Source: Apus apus
Lineage: Eukaryota > Chordata > Aves > Apodiformes > Apodidae
Direction of reading: 5' to 3'
Length of the DNA: 64,000 nucleotides
NCBI RefSeq assembly: GCF_020740795.1
Contig: NC_067295.1
Coordinates: 2,480,501-2,544,500, forward strand
Both the position numbers and the translations under genes were made by a program. The notes under the pieces were generated by a model. It saw nothing but the letters and a program-made list of their open reading frames with translations. It searched no databases and was not told the DNA's origin. Shown here piece after piece: positions 10,897 through 21,419 of this stretch (positions are counted from its first letter, which is position 1; every line of letters begins with the position of its first letter).

Positions 10897-10910
10897 GTGT
10901 CCATGGCAAC
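10897..10910 (+). promoter_or_regulatory. B9D1: RFX X-box-like site at the B9D1 start
   Basis: GTGTCCATGGCAAC matches the RFX X-box architecture (GTNRCC, short spacer, RGYAAC). The 3' half GGCAAC is perfect and there is one mismatch in the 5' half. It ends 21 bp before the ATG. RFX factors drive ciliary genes, and B9D1 is a ciliary transition-zone gene, so the position and target fit. Binding is not shown. Confidence 0.55.
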
Positions 10911-10931
10911 GGCGCGGGCGCTCCCGGCGCC

Positions 10932-10997
10932 ATGGCGGCCGCCGCCGGCCCCACCGTCTTCCTCGTGGCCGTCAACGGGCAGATCGAGAGCGGGCAG
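10932..10997 (+). CDS. B9D1: B9D1 coding exon 1
   Basis: Residues 1-22 ([20 protein letters not shown] then GQ); donor CAG|GTGAGC. The 5' UTR start is not defined by the sequence. Confidence 0.93.
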
Positions 10998-13066
10998 GTG
11001 AGCGAACGGCCGCGGGGGGACCCGTGTTCCTCCAGAGGAGCGGGGAACCCGCTTTCTCGCGACACAGCCCGGCCCGGCCTCAGCCCCGCGGTGCAGGCCG
11101 CCCCCTCGGCCCGGTGAGCGGGCCGGCTCCGTCCCAGTGGTTCCTCACCCACCCAGCCTCTGTCTCCCGCAGTTCCCTGGGTATGACGATCTCTACTGCA
11201 AGTTCTGCTTCGTCTACGGCCAAGACTGGGTTCCCACAGCGGTAAGAGCCCGTGCTGCCCCCGAGCCCCGGCCCGGCTGCCCGCCCCGCCGGCAGCACGC
11301 GCGGCAGCGGCTTGGGCAGGCCTTGCCTCCCGCCTCATCCTCCCCGCAGGGCCTGGAGGAGGGCATCTCCCAGATCACCTCCAAGAGCAACGTGTCACCC
11401 ACCACACTGATCTGGAACTTCCCCATCGACATCACCTTCAAGAGCACCAACCCGTCCGGCTGTGAGTGCAGGGGGGGGGTCCAGCTCCAGCCCAGGCACC
11501 CCCTCACACGCGGGTCTCTTGCAGGGCCTCAGATCGTGGTGAGCGTCTATGGACCCGACTTCTTTGGCAACGATGTAGTCAGAGGTTACGGAGCCGTTCA
11601 CGTTCCCTTCACGCCGGGCAGGTGAGCTGACAACCCGGCAGCTTTCAGGACTGAAACAAATTGGTTTTTTTCCCAGTTACTATGTTGTTTCAGAAACAAT
11701 GTCCCCGTATCTCTCTAAGAGGTCCTGGCCCTTGGGTACAAGGCACATGGATTTCCCAGCAGCAGCCCCAGGTGACCAACTACTTTTTGGTCATCCTGTA
11801 GAGAAGTGTAAAGTCAAAACTGGCACGAGGAGAGCCCAAGCATGGAGCACAGAACATCACCTCTCCCCCCTCACTCGCAGCACACGTGAAGCTTTCATTC
11901 CCACATTGGGAATGGAGGACTATAGCCTCTCCCTATGCAAACAAACCTTTTCTCTGTAGAAGGGAAAGTATTTTTGCCTTGAGATGTTTGGTGGTCTGAC
12001 ATGTCTGAAATTCTGGTACCTTCAAAAGCATAAGAAGTCCTGCCACTGCCCTTTGGCTCACTTCTGTGCAACTCACGTTTGCTTTAGGCATACAAGAACC
12101 ATCCCCATGTTTGTTCCAGAGTCCACATCCAGGCTGCAGAAGTTCACAAGGTAATAATTAAAGACTTTTTTCTCTAAATAAAGTCCTTCATGCTCTTAGT
12201 TACAAAGGTGTATCCAGCTACCACTGGTGTATACATGTGAATGCTGTGTCATAACCAAATAGTTTTGAGTTGTGTAGGTAAAATAACAATTTTAGGTTGT
12301 TAGGTCTTTTGAAGAGCTTTCTTAAACCACAGTAACTTTGTAGTAACACTAACACACTAACTAACTTTTCATCCTCACAGCTGCAGTAACAGTCTGAACA
12401 CAGCAACTGAGGGTATCCAGGTTTTTTCCTTGTATTAAGTACATATCATGTGGATAAAATTAGTTTCCTTTTTTTCTTCAGAAAGACAAAACTAATCTTT
12501 GCTGAAAGTTGATCAGCAATAAAATGAATCTGTCTTCAAAACCCTCTACTGCAAACAAAAGCTGGGAGTCTCATTAACCCCTTCTGGTTTTTTACCTTGC
12601 TTATAAACTGTATCAAATCTAAACAGTAACAAATGTGTCCAATTAATTATTTTATCTTTTCTTCTCCAAGTTGGTTCACAGGGAGACGCCCAGAATTTAC
12701 TGACCCCAGAGTGGTAGCACAGGGAGAAGGAAGAGAAGGTAAGTGCCCAGGAGCTCCTGGCTGCAACCCTTGCATGACAGCAGTCCACAGCTTGGCCATC
12801 CACCTTCTGCTGGAAGAAAGTCCAGTTGTTCCTCCCAAGAACAGTCCTACTTGGCTAGGAGTCCAACAGCTATTCAGAAACCTCCCTTAACCAGTTCCAT
12901 TCACATCACCTTTCTTCCAGTCACACGGGTACGATCTCAAGGCTTTGTGACCATTTCCTTCAACGTGGTGACCAAAGATATGAAGAAGTTGGGCTATGAT
13001 GTCAGTCCAAGTGACATGCAGAACCCTCCTCTGGTGCCTGTTTCAGAAGGGTTTCATAGGTACTGA
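10932..13066 (+). CDS. B9D1: B9D1, B9 domain-containing protein 1 (seven coding exons, 206 aa)
   Basis: The coding exons join as 10932-10997, 11173-11241, 11350-11461, 11525-11621, 12088-12150, 12671-12738 and 12921-13066. Together they are 621 nt with phases that all agree and standard splice sites. The product is 206 aa; human B9D1 is about 204 aa. B9D1 is a soluble component of the MKS (tectonic-like) complex of the ciliary transition zone and acts with B9D2 and MKS1 to gate entry of membrane proteins into the cilium. The B9 domain, a C2-like fold, spans roughly residues 9-130. Recognisable blocks are [78 protein letters not shown] and [20 protein letters not shown]. The ATG at 10932 was chosen because it sits in a strong context (G at -3, G at +4) and gives the family's usual N-terminus. 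The gene is transcribed away from CACNA1H and toward EPN2. Confidence 0.95.
11173..11241 (+). CDS. B9D1: B9D1 coding exon 2
   Basis: Residues 23-45, [19 protein letters not shown] then VPTA; acceptor CCCGCAG, donor GCG|GTAAGA; phase 0 at both ends. Confidence 0.95.
11350..11461 (+). CDS. B9D1: B9D1 coding exon 3
   Basis: Residues 46-82 plus one base of a split Trp codon; begins [13 protein letters not shown]; acceptor CCCCGCAG, donor GTGAGT. Confidence 0.95.
11525..11621 (+). CDS. B9D1: B9D1 coding exon 4
   Basis: Completes Trp83 and encodes [20 protein letters not shown] onward to the GR junction; acceptor TTGCAG, donor GTGAGC. Confidence 0.95.
11622..12087 (+). other. B9D1: B9D1 intron 4
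   Basis: 466-bp intron with GTGAGC donor and GCTTTAG acceptor; no other feature seen. Confidence 0.85.
12088..12150 (+). CDS. B9D1: B9D1 coding exon 5
   Basis: Completes Arg115 and encodes [20 protein letters not shown] plus two bases; donor AAG|GTAATA. Confidence 0.93.
12151..12670 (+). other. B9D1: B9D1 intron 5
   Basis: 520-bp AT-rich intron with GTAATA donor and CTCCAAG acceptor; no other feature seen. Confidence 0.85.
12671..12738 (+). CDS. B9D1: B9D1 coding exon 6
   Basis: Completes Ser136 and encodes [20 protein letters not shown] then RE; donor AAG|GTAAGT. Confidence 0.95.
12921..13066 (+). CDS. B9D1: B9D1 terminal coding exon 7
   Basis: Completes Val159 and encodes [19 protein letters not shown] onward, ending EGFHRY before the TGA at 13064-13066. 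The last 25 or so residues differ from the human tail, which is the least conserved part of the family. Confidence 0.93.
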
Positions 13067-13490
13067 AGTCCAGCACAGGATCTTCAAAGGCTCACAGAGA
13101 AGTGAAGCACTTTGGGGCAAAGGGAAATGAGTGACTAAACTGAAATAACTTCACTTGAGACCATTAGTCCCAGAGAAACACAAGCCCACGAGGCTTCAGA
13201 ACAAATACCTACGTATAATTGTTTCATTAAGCATATAAGTCAAAGTATTATGTAAATTAATGTCATCAGATAATATTTAGCATTTTTATGAGTAACATCA
13301 GACTATGTCAAGACCTGCAGCATATTTTTTATAACAGCTTTTTGTACATTTTTATATACTTAAAAAAATAGGAAAGTTTATAACTGTGGCAGTTTTCCTG
13401 GATTTAAAATATCATTGCAAACCCAGTTCTTTTTACTTATTTTATGGCGTGCGTGGTAGAAATGGAAAATTAAAACCTTGCACCCTCCAA
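13067..13490 (+). other. B9D1: B9D1 3' UTR (end uncertain)
   Basis: AT-rich non-coding sequence after the stop. The nearest plausible poly(A) signal is ATTAAA at 13469-13474, followed by GT-containing sequence. No canonical AATAAA occurs before about 14478, so the true end could be later. Confidence 0.45.
13469..13474 (+). promoter_or_regulatory. B9D1: Candidate B9D1 poly(A) signal ATTAAA
   Basis: ATTAAA with a CCCTCC-A6-GGAGGG mini-hairpin at about 13483-13500 and GAATGTGG sequence just after it. This is the best candidate in the first 500 bases of the UTR, with modest support. Confidence 0.35.
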
Positions 13491-14302
13491 AAAAGGAGGG
13501 AATGTGGCAAGGAGTGAAATGAATACTCACTTCTCTTTACAAAAGCAACAGCAGTTTTCTTCATAATCCCACCTAGTCCTTTGGAGTCTGTGCAGAACAG
13601 CACATGTAGAAACACCCTTTTCCACACCTTTTCAGTGAAGCAACTTGGGCTTTTGTGTTTAGAACAGGATGATGGTTCCTCCATTTCCAGATTTTACTTC
13701 TCCATCAAGCTTCAGGAAACAAAAAAATAGAAAGGAGAGCAAAATATTCACTGTGGTGTTTAAACACAGGCTTGCTGGATGATTTAAACTTCTGAAACAA
13801 CAAATTGCATCTTAAATGCAGATATTGACTAACTTCAGAGCAGAGTCTGCAAAGAAAGTGGGGTCTCAGGCAGGCAGCTTGGTGTGCAGCCATGGATCAG
13901 GTTCCAGAGGCACTGTGCTGCACAGAGGGTGGGGAGGAGCAGGAGGGACCTTCTCCCTTCAGGAGGTTCCTCCAGCCAGGACATCACACAGATAACACAC
14001 CAGGATTTTTCTTTGCTGGTTTTCTTAGCAAAAGGAAGGCAGTGAAAAAGAACCTCATGACATTCAAGTCCCCTCTCAGGTTTCCTTTCCTATCCCATAA
14101 CCTCAGAGAAGGACTCAAAACAATGTTGGTTGTTATTAGTGTGTAACTGAAGAAGCCCAATTGTCTTATTTGTCTTTCTGCTGCAAGGGTTTCTTCTTGT
14201 TTGTGCCAGAACTGATGTTTTTAAGTCCAAACTCATCCAGGATCTGCTGTTCTTCCAGGTACAAAAGAGAAATGTATGCTACAATTAAATGTCTAATTCT
14301 TA

Positions 14303-14380
14303 GTCATTCTCATATTTAAATTTGGGCATGTTATCTCTTGTGTTTGACTGCAAATGCCAGGAGATAACTGTGAGAATGAC
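14303..14380. repeat. Nested inverted repeat (hairpin-forming)
   Basis: GTCATTCTCA (14303-14312) is matched by TGAGAATGAC (14371-14380), and inside them GTTATCTC (14330-14337) by GAGATAAC (14361-14368). Both stems are perfect, but the outer and inner stems are separated by 17 nt on one arm and 2 nt on the other. Its function is unknown. Confidence 0.6.
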
Positions 14381-16877
14381 CTGACATGTTACCACCCTGT
14401 AAGTGAAGTACCAAGACCTTGAAACTGTAGAAATACAATAATAACAGTGTTGAACTGCAGAGCCTCCAGGACACACATCAAATAAAGCATCTACTTAGAG
14501 ACAGTTGTTATTTCATGCTGAGCAATGTGATTGAATAAATATAATTCCTGAAAACATAATGTGATGGCTGCAGTTTTGCTGTGAGCATTAGCATCTTTTA
14601 TACTATTTATAAATACTTTTCCAAACATGGCTTCAGATGAGTTTTCATCTCCCTACTTTTTTCCTATCTTATTGTTGTTGGTTTTCTACTTCCAGTAACC
14701 TTCTCCACCAGTTGTTTTGGCAACTGTTGCAATCTCTGAACCGAGTCATGTTGGAATCCAAATTAATAAACATTTCCTGTTGGCTCAGAGGAGGTGCAAG
14801 GAATTTTGTTTCCTTTTCAGAAGTATTTGGGAAACAGTTTGCTACAGTAGCAGGATAAGTATCAGTGTTTGAAATACTTGAAAGGCAAACATTAATCTTC
14901 CCAGTGCTTAAATAACTTTTTTCCCTTGAGCACAGTTACCTGCCCCCATTCCAATTAGAGCAAAACTGCACAACAGGGAGTCTAATCATAAGGAACCTGC
15001 TAAAACCCAGATAAAGCCCAAACGTGGTGCCCACAGGGCACAGTGAATTTATTCCCACTCAGCTTTGCAGCTTGGTGCTACAGCTGAACTGCTTCTGTTT
15101 CAGATGAGTAGCTGGACACTCACCACACGGAGATGGATCAAACCCCTCATGTGGGTTTTCACAGCTTCACCAGTCACTGCCTGAACCCACAGAAGAAAGG
15201 TTCCAAGAGTCAAAACCAAAGTTTACAAAAAGTAACAACTCAACCTCCCTACAGCTATGTAAGACACATGACTCTAAGCAGATCCCACACTGCTACCTGC
15301 CTTATCAGGGTTTTTTTCCTACTGTCTCTGAGTTTGGTTGGGTTTTTTTGACTCCTCTATGTCCAGAGCACGTTTGTCAAGAACCTCACATTTGTTAAGA
15401 ACCTTCTTCAAAGGCCTTCACGTGTTTTCCCTGGGAGCCCTTGGCTCTGACACAGGTTGCCCCTCACAGGGGCAGGTGTGGGGTGATGGTTTCAGGACAT
15501 GTTTTCTGAGTTCAATGTCATTCCTTTGTTCCCAGAGGCAACTGTTGGTATCTCTCATAAACATGCTCCTCTCCCAGACACAGGCTTGCTGCTGCCCTGA
15601 TGATTTTCTGGGAAACTGTCTCTGGTTTGAGGCTGTGGTACTCAGGTGTGGCAGAGCCTCTGCAGATGTTTCACCCCAGAGAAAATCTCTGCTCTCACAA
15701 CAGAGTAAAGGCAGACACGACCCTGTGCTGCGAGAGTGACATTCATGAGGAAGGGATTTATAACCCATCAGTGTTCGTTGCAGTTGGTGTTAAAGGTTAA
15801 AAGAACTCATGCTTTAAGAATAGCTAAAACCCAGATAAACCCAGCCTGGCTGCAGTGGAGGCTCAAAGTCATTTCCTTTTGCCCACTCTCCAAGAAGCTG
15901 TAACCAGCCTGCTTGTTTTCTAGTTAATCATTCTCCCTTGTATTCAAACCTGAAGTTCCCAGCCCCTCTCAGCACAAGACTGTCAGCTGGCACTGCAGCT
16001 CCTGTCTTCTTGTGCTTGAGTTTCTCCCAGACATTGGCCATTAACATCCAAATTCAAGATGGGCAGGAAAATAAAATCTTTATACAGAACATGTGTCCTG
16101 ACACAGGAGGAGGCTTCAAGGCTATAAAAGCAGAATGAGATCCACTAGAGGTGGATGAAGCCTGTGAGGTAGTTGGGGACTTGGCAGAAGCTCTTCCCTG
16201 CTCTCCTGGTCTGGAGGAGGTGTGGGTCCAGCAGGATTGTGCTCACCTCATGTGAGAGTTTCCCTGGTGACACCAAGGAAGCCATCCCAGCTAGGAGGGA
16301 GAGAACCAAAAACATGGACTGAACAGCAGCCTGGGAATCGAATCCTCCAGAAAATGGAAAATCACTTGGACAATTGATACTTGCAGCCCTTTCTACCAAA
16401 ACTGGAAACCGCAGCATCAGCTCCTGCCCCCTCGTGGCAGTTTGCAACCTCAGGAAGATGTTAAGAGGTTGCCAAAAACAATTAGCTAATAAGATTGCAT
16501 GAAGGACACCCAAGTTTTCCTGTTCCTACATGGAAAATCGCTCAGTGTGATGGTGCCAGCTCTCCTGTCACTGCCTCTTGCCCTGCGAGCAGGGGACAGA
16601 CACTTCCCAGCATCATGAGCTGCCAGCACTGCCTGGCCAGAAATCCCTGCCTGTGCCTCAGCAAGTGCTCTAGAAACACTCCTGGGGCTGGGAAGGCTCC
16701 TCTAACAACAGCAGTATTGCAGCAGCTGGAAGCTATCTCCATCTGAAAATGAGACCTGCAGAGAGACAGATGAAAGCTGACAGCAACTGCTCCCCAGCAG
16801 CAGCATCAGTTCAGGAGCAGGAGCCTACTGTGAAATACCCTAAAAGGGAGGGAGAGGAGGGGAAGGAAAATACAAAG

Positions 16878-17060
16878 TCACAGAAGCACAGAACAGCCAG
16901 GTTTGAAGAATGTGGAATCTTCAGCTCCAACTCTACCAGGGCTCATCACCTGCACCATTGCAGCCCTTCACAAACCAGCCCAAAGATGACCTGTTTGTGG
17001 TAAGGTCACCAGAGCATCACACCAGGACCTGCTGCCTGGAGATACAGGGGCTAAACAGCC
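16878..17060 (-). mobile_element. Possible degenerate CR1 remnant
   Basis: TCACAGAAGCACAGAACAGC followed by a GGTTTGAAGAATG-like stretch resembles the reverse complement of a CR1 3' end (TCACAGAATCACAGAAT then GGGTTGGAAGGGACC), heavily diverged. The limits are uncertain and a chance match is possible. Confidence 0.25.
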
Positions 17061-18710
17061 TGGATCTGAAGTCCATGGGTCCGTGTAGTGAGGGGAGGAC
17101 AGGACAGATGGGGCAGCAGATGGGGGTTACAGAATGAGAGCTCAGTGGGACAGAGCTGGGCCTGCAGTGTGGGGCCTGTGTCTGCATCCAGCCAGGCACC
17201 AACAGTTCCCAGTGTCTGGGAGACATCAGGCCCCACCAGCACCCAAGAGCAACAGCAAGAACCACCAGCCTCTGGGCCTTTTCCCTTTAGTCTGGCAGTG
17301 CCAGTGGATGGCACTATGCAGCAGCTGCAAGCTGGCCCATGCAGGACATCTCCAGGGTGCTCCTTGAACACGCTCAAGGAACCCAGCACCCCACAAGAGC
17401 ACTGTGAATCCCCCCTCCTGCACCCACCCAGCCCAGCTGGGGACCCAAGGTCCAAGCACGCTCGCCTGTGCCAGCAGCATGTCTGGAGCAGTCACCAACA
17501 GCAATTCCAAAGGTCTCCCAGGCCATGCAAACCCCCGAGGAGCAGGAACACAGCAAAGAGCCAAGCAAAGGTCCACGGGGGACATTCAGCCCCTTCCCCC
17601 TCTCCCCATTCCCCCACGGGGTGGAGTCATCTGGGGAGGCAAACACGGGTGAGCCCAAACCCCAAGAGCTGAGGGGACTCACTGGTGTTTGCACACCCAG
17701 AAACAACCCCCACGTTTGGAATACAGGAAGGAAAAAAACACCCACAAAACCACAGCTCCTGCCAGCCTGCAGAGAGCACCCAGAACCCTCACTGCAGCGC
17801 AGGAGCCTGCAGAGCACAAGGACAGAGGGCCTGAGACAACACGTTTCCAGTGCCTGGCCATCTTCAGGGCACAAACCCTGTTAGAAACCATCCTTCAGTC
17901 ACCAAAAACAGGGCTGAGCCCCCAGGAGGGAGGCTGCAGAGAAGCACGGGTACAACACAACCTGCCTTCATGGCTGAGTGCAAGGGATTCAGTTCCTTGT
18001 CCTTCAGAGAAGATCAGCAGAAGGATCTAACTGCTCTAGGTTCCTATTTTTATACCTCTATTCAGGCCAAGATATTTAAGTTCCCAAATTCACCTCAGAG
18101 AATATCACTACATTTAGTGCCAGACTTGCTAATGAAGACACAAAAAAAGCAAAGAAAACCAACCCACCACCATCACCCAACACGACCCCAGCCAGCCCAC
18201 GGTCTCCTGGGCCATATGTGCTGTTACACTGCAGCAGAACTGGCTCCTTCAACTCAGTTAAACCAACAAATTTCATTCCCTGGCCAAAAAACCCTGCAAG
18301 AAGAACATGGACCCTATTGCCTGATTTTCACACGTTCCACGTTCCCACCCCAGTGGGGCACAAAGAAGGTGTCTAACGATTTTCCCTCTTAGAAATGACT
18401 AGAGGTGGTTGAGCCACAGCGCTGTGGGGAATCCCACGTGGGTTGGTGACAGCACAGCTGCTGGGACGAGTCCTCACTGAGTCAGCATCTCATGGAGGCT
18501 CTTCAGCCCTCACCCCAACCACCAGGCACAGAGTGCTCCTCCTGCCCCTGCCTAGTTCAGCTGAGCAGAGTTTGAACAAGGCTCAAAACCACGAGGCTGT
18601 ACCTGCTTGTGAGGATCTCCTGGAGCGTATTTAAGCTTCCAAACTGCAGAGCTGGCAGCATGGGCATCCTGGTGAGATTTCCTGTCAGGCAGCATCAAGA
18701 AGGCAGCTGA

Positions 18711-18805
18711 GAATCAGAGAACCACAGAACATTTTGAGTTGGAGGGGACCTTAAAGATCACCTAGTTCCAATCCCCCCATATGGGCAGAGAAGACAAACT
18801 CCACC
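18711..18805 (-). mobile_element. CR1 LINE 3' end fragment
   Basis: The + strand reads GAATCAGAGAACCACAGAAC, then GAGTTGGAGGGGACCTTAAA, then GATCACCTAGTTCCAATCCC and ATGGGCAGAGAAGAC. This closely follows the reverse complement of the chicken CR1 3' terminus, so the element lies on the - strand with its 3' end near 18711. It is severely 5'-truncated, as most avian CR1 copies are. Similarity fades after about 18805. Confidence 0.8.
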
Positions 18806-21098
18806 TTTCCTATGGCTTTATTCCAGCTACTTGAAATGTCATTGGTTTTCTTTCACCTGAGAGTGGGAACACAGTTGCTCAACTAGCAGCACAAGTGTGG
18901 AGAACAGCTCAGGTAACATGTCCAGGCTGCTTCTGTGTTTGCTGAACAGCCACACATGATTTTTTAATACCTGCACCCTCCACCCCCAGCATTTCATCTG
19001 TGTCTAACAGGACACACCTTCATCCCTCTGCACAGGATATGGTACAGTACCTGTTCTCTGCACACAACTGCTGTGCCTGGTGGCCATGAAGATGTTCAGG
19101 TGTTTTAAGAATAACTCTGCTCTTCAACAGCATTTTCAACCAGAGTTTCAATGCATTCCCTAGCTAAATATTCTGCTGGTCACCAGTTTACTTAAGAATA
19201 AAGTTCGCACCACCTGCCTGCCCCAACCCCATGTTAGCCAGCCTCTGGGGAGAGATCTTCCCCTCAGAGATATTTACCAAGTACCCGAGGGTCCCACGAC
19301 TCATTTGGGTTTGATGCAGCTCTGAGCTCCCCCCAGCAAAGCCAGAGGCTGCACTCTGTCCCCTCTGGGTATCTCCCTGCTCCCTCCTTCCTAATGGACT
19401 ATTCCGTCCTCTGCAAACCACTGGGTTGTGTTGCCCTGGTAGGATGCCAATCCCCTATTGATCACCAGACTGTTGCCAATTAACTACCCTAATGGGAAAT
19501 TGGCAGGAACGTCTGAAGCACCGACAGGAACTTCCACTCACTCAAGCCCCAAGTCTTCAACAATTGCAGGGTACAACTGATTAGCAGTGAAATCTGAGGA
19601 GTCAGAACTGCCACCACCATGTACAACACCAGCTCTTCACTATTTATAATCCTGCACCCCCAAACAAACCTTGGTCCTTACAAAAATCCATGTTCATTTG
19701 TGTCCCAGCTCACAGGACAGGGGGGAGATTACCAAGAAGGCAGATGACAGCTAACTTTAAAAAGGAGGAAGTTTTTAATGCCAGGGGCCTCATAAATCAT
19801 GTTAGTTCTCTGAAACCCAGACTGCAGGCAGCTAAGTCTTGGCCACAGCCACAGCACGAGCTGGCCCCAAGTATTTTCTCAAAGCTCAATGAAAGCAAGC
19901 AGAAAAGCAGAGTTGCACCACTTGGCCCAGCACAAACAAGGGGCAACAGCAACATAAGTACTCAGCAGGAGTAATTTGGCCACACCGGTGGGGCTGAGAT
20001 GATCCTTTACCCAGATCGCCCTTTTCCTCTGTAAAAGCAGGCAAATAGCACCTCAGTTCAGAGAAGAGGAATAGGAAACCCAGGACAGAGGGAGGGCAGC
20101 TCGCCCAAGGTCAGAGGATCTCTCTCACAACAGGCTTTATCAGCTCAGCCTCCCTCCAGCAGCCCCTCAGCTCACAACAGCCTGCAGTCCTCGGCTCCTT
20201 CCGAAGGGTATTAGGGGAGTTGTCTCTCAAGCTTCCACTTCAAGCCCCTCCTGCATCTTTCCTGTAAGTGGGCAGCTTTGTTTTAAAAAGTGCATTTTCA
20301 AGAGGCCAGTGCTCACAGACACAGGAACAGGAAGCATCCTTCTGTAAAAACGAGAGGTGCAAAAAGCAGCAAGTACCTGGGCCGCCATTCCCAGCAAAGG
20401 AGATTTCTCTGTCTTCCTTCCTGGCCCAAACACAGAGGCCAAATGAATCAAGGACCTCATAAACTGGAGTGTTACTGGAGCAGTGGGATTGCACAGCACC
20501 CCCAGCCAGCTCTGCACCAGAGATCACAAACCAAGACAGGCTTTTTTCCTCATGAGCACCTCCCCCATAGTCAAGTCTCCAGCACCACTGAAGTTTCAGC
20601 AATAAGGAATGAAATATATGATTAGTGATTTTTTTATTTTAGTGATTTTTGAGTCTGACTGGCAGCAAACCGTAACTACAGGAAACCTGGATGGGCTCTG
20701 GAGAGGCAAATCTTGAAACAGCCTGCTAATGAAGAACCCTTCAATTTAAACCATCCTGAATTAGAAGCTGAAATCACTTCTCAGCTGGAGGCAGGCTCGC
20801 TGCTACCCCATCTGCAAGGCCACTGGACCAGCAGGGCAGAGCCAAGGCTGCGGGAAGGGCAAGGCTGAACTACTGCCAACATGGGAAGCGAGGACTCCCC
20901 AGGTCAGTCTGTCCCAGTTCCCCAGGCCTTACTGCACCAGCGATGGCTTTTCAAGTCACACCTTCCCCACACTCCTGTCTTGACATAAATACCAAAGCCT
21001 CCACCAAGACAGGACTTGATTGCCACTCCGAAAGCACTGGTTAAAGGGTAACGTGGTTTAAAGAAGCAATTCAGCCACCTGCAACACGAGTCTTCATT

Positions 21099-21104
21099 TT
21101 TATT
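21099..21104 (-). promoter_or_regulatory. EPN2: Candidate distal EPN2 poly(A) signal AATAAA
   Basis: The - strand reads ACTCAATAAAAATGAAGACT and is followed by GTGTTGCAGGTGG, a GT-rich downstream element at the expected distance. Confidence 0.5.
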
Positions 21105-21413
21105 GAGTTAGTAAGGTCTCAACTGACTCTGATTTCAGTGATCCATAAGAAACCCTCCTTTCTCACAGCAAGAACAGGCCTGCCCCAGGAAAGCATCAAA
21201 GACATCACATTGACAGCGTACAAGAAGCATCACTCTCAGCAACAGTGAGATTCCTCCTAGGACTTGTAGCACAAACCTTCAACCACCTCAAGCAAATCCA
21301 TCAGCCTTCTGGAAAACTAGATCATGGCAGCGACAGGTTTTTCTTTGAAGGGGATTATAAACACTACGCAGAGTCTTGAAAAAGCAACACGGCTGGAATA
21401 TAAGCAATACAAT

Positions 21414-21419
21414 TTTAAT
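21414..21419 (-). promoter_or_regulatory. EPN2: Candidate proximal EPN2 poly(A) signal ATTAAA
   Basis: The - strand reads GAATTAAAATTGTATTGC at the edge of the AT-rich block that ends near 21400, so it may be an alternative 3' end. Confidence 0.35.

Larger units (their letters stand above)
10060..11350. promoter_or_regulatory. B9D1: CpG island covering the B9D1 promoter and first exons
   Basis: The sequence becomes strongly GC-rich with many CG dinucleotides from about 10060 through exon 2 and into the intron before exon 3, in contrast with AT-richer DNA on both sides. This is typical of a ubiquitously active vertebrate promoter. Long open frames on both strands here result from low stop-codon density in GC-rich DNA. 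Confidence 0.85.
13491..21080. other. Intergenic spacer between convergent B9D1 and EPN2
   Basis: No gene recognised. Open frames such as 17088-17672 (+) and 17374-17874 (-) overlap one another, lack known domains and come from a locally stop-poor stretch. Contents are a clear CR1 fragment near 18711, a possible older CR1 remnant near 16878 and a hairpin-forming segment at 14303-14380. A non-coding transcript cannot be excluded. Confidence 0.55.

Noticed and set aside
17088-17874. Overlapping open frames on both strands of 138-194 codons
   Set aside because: They overlap in several frames with no domain and no splice or promoter context.
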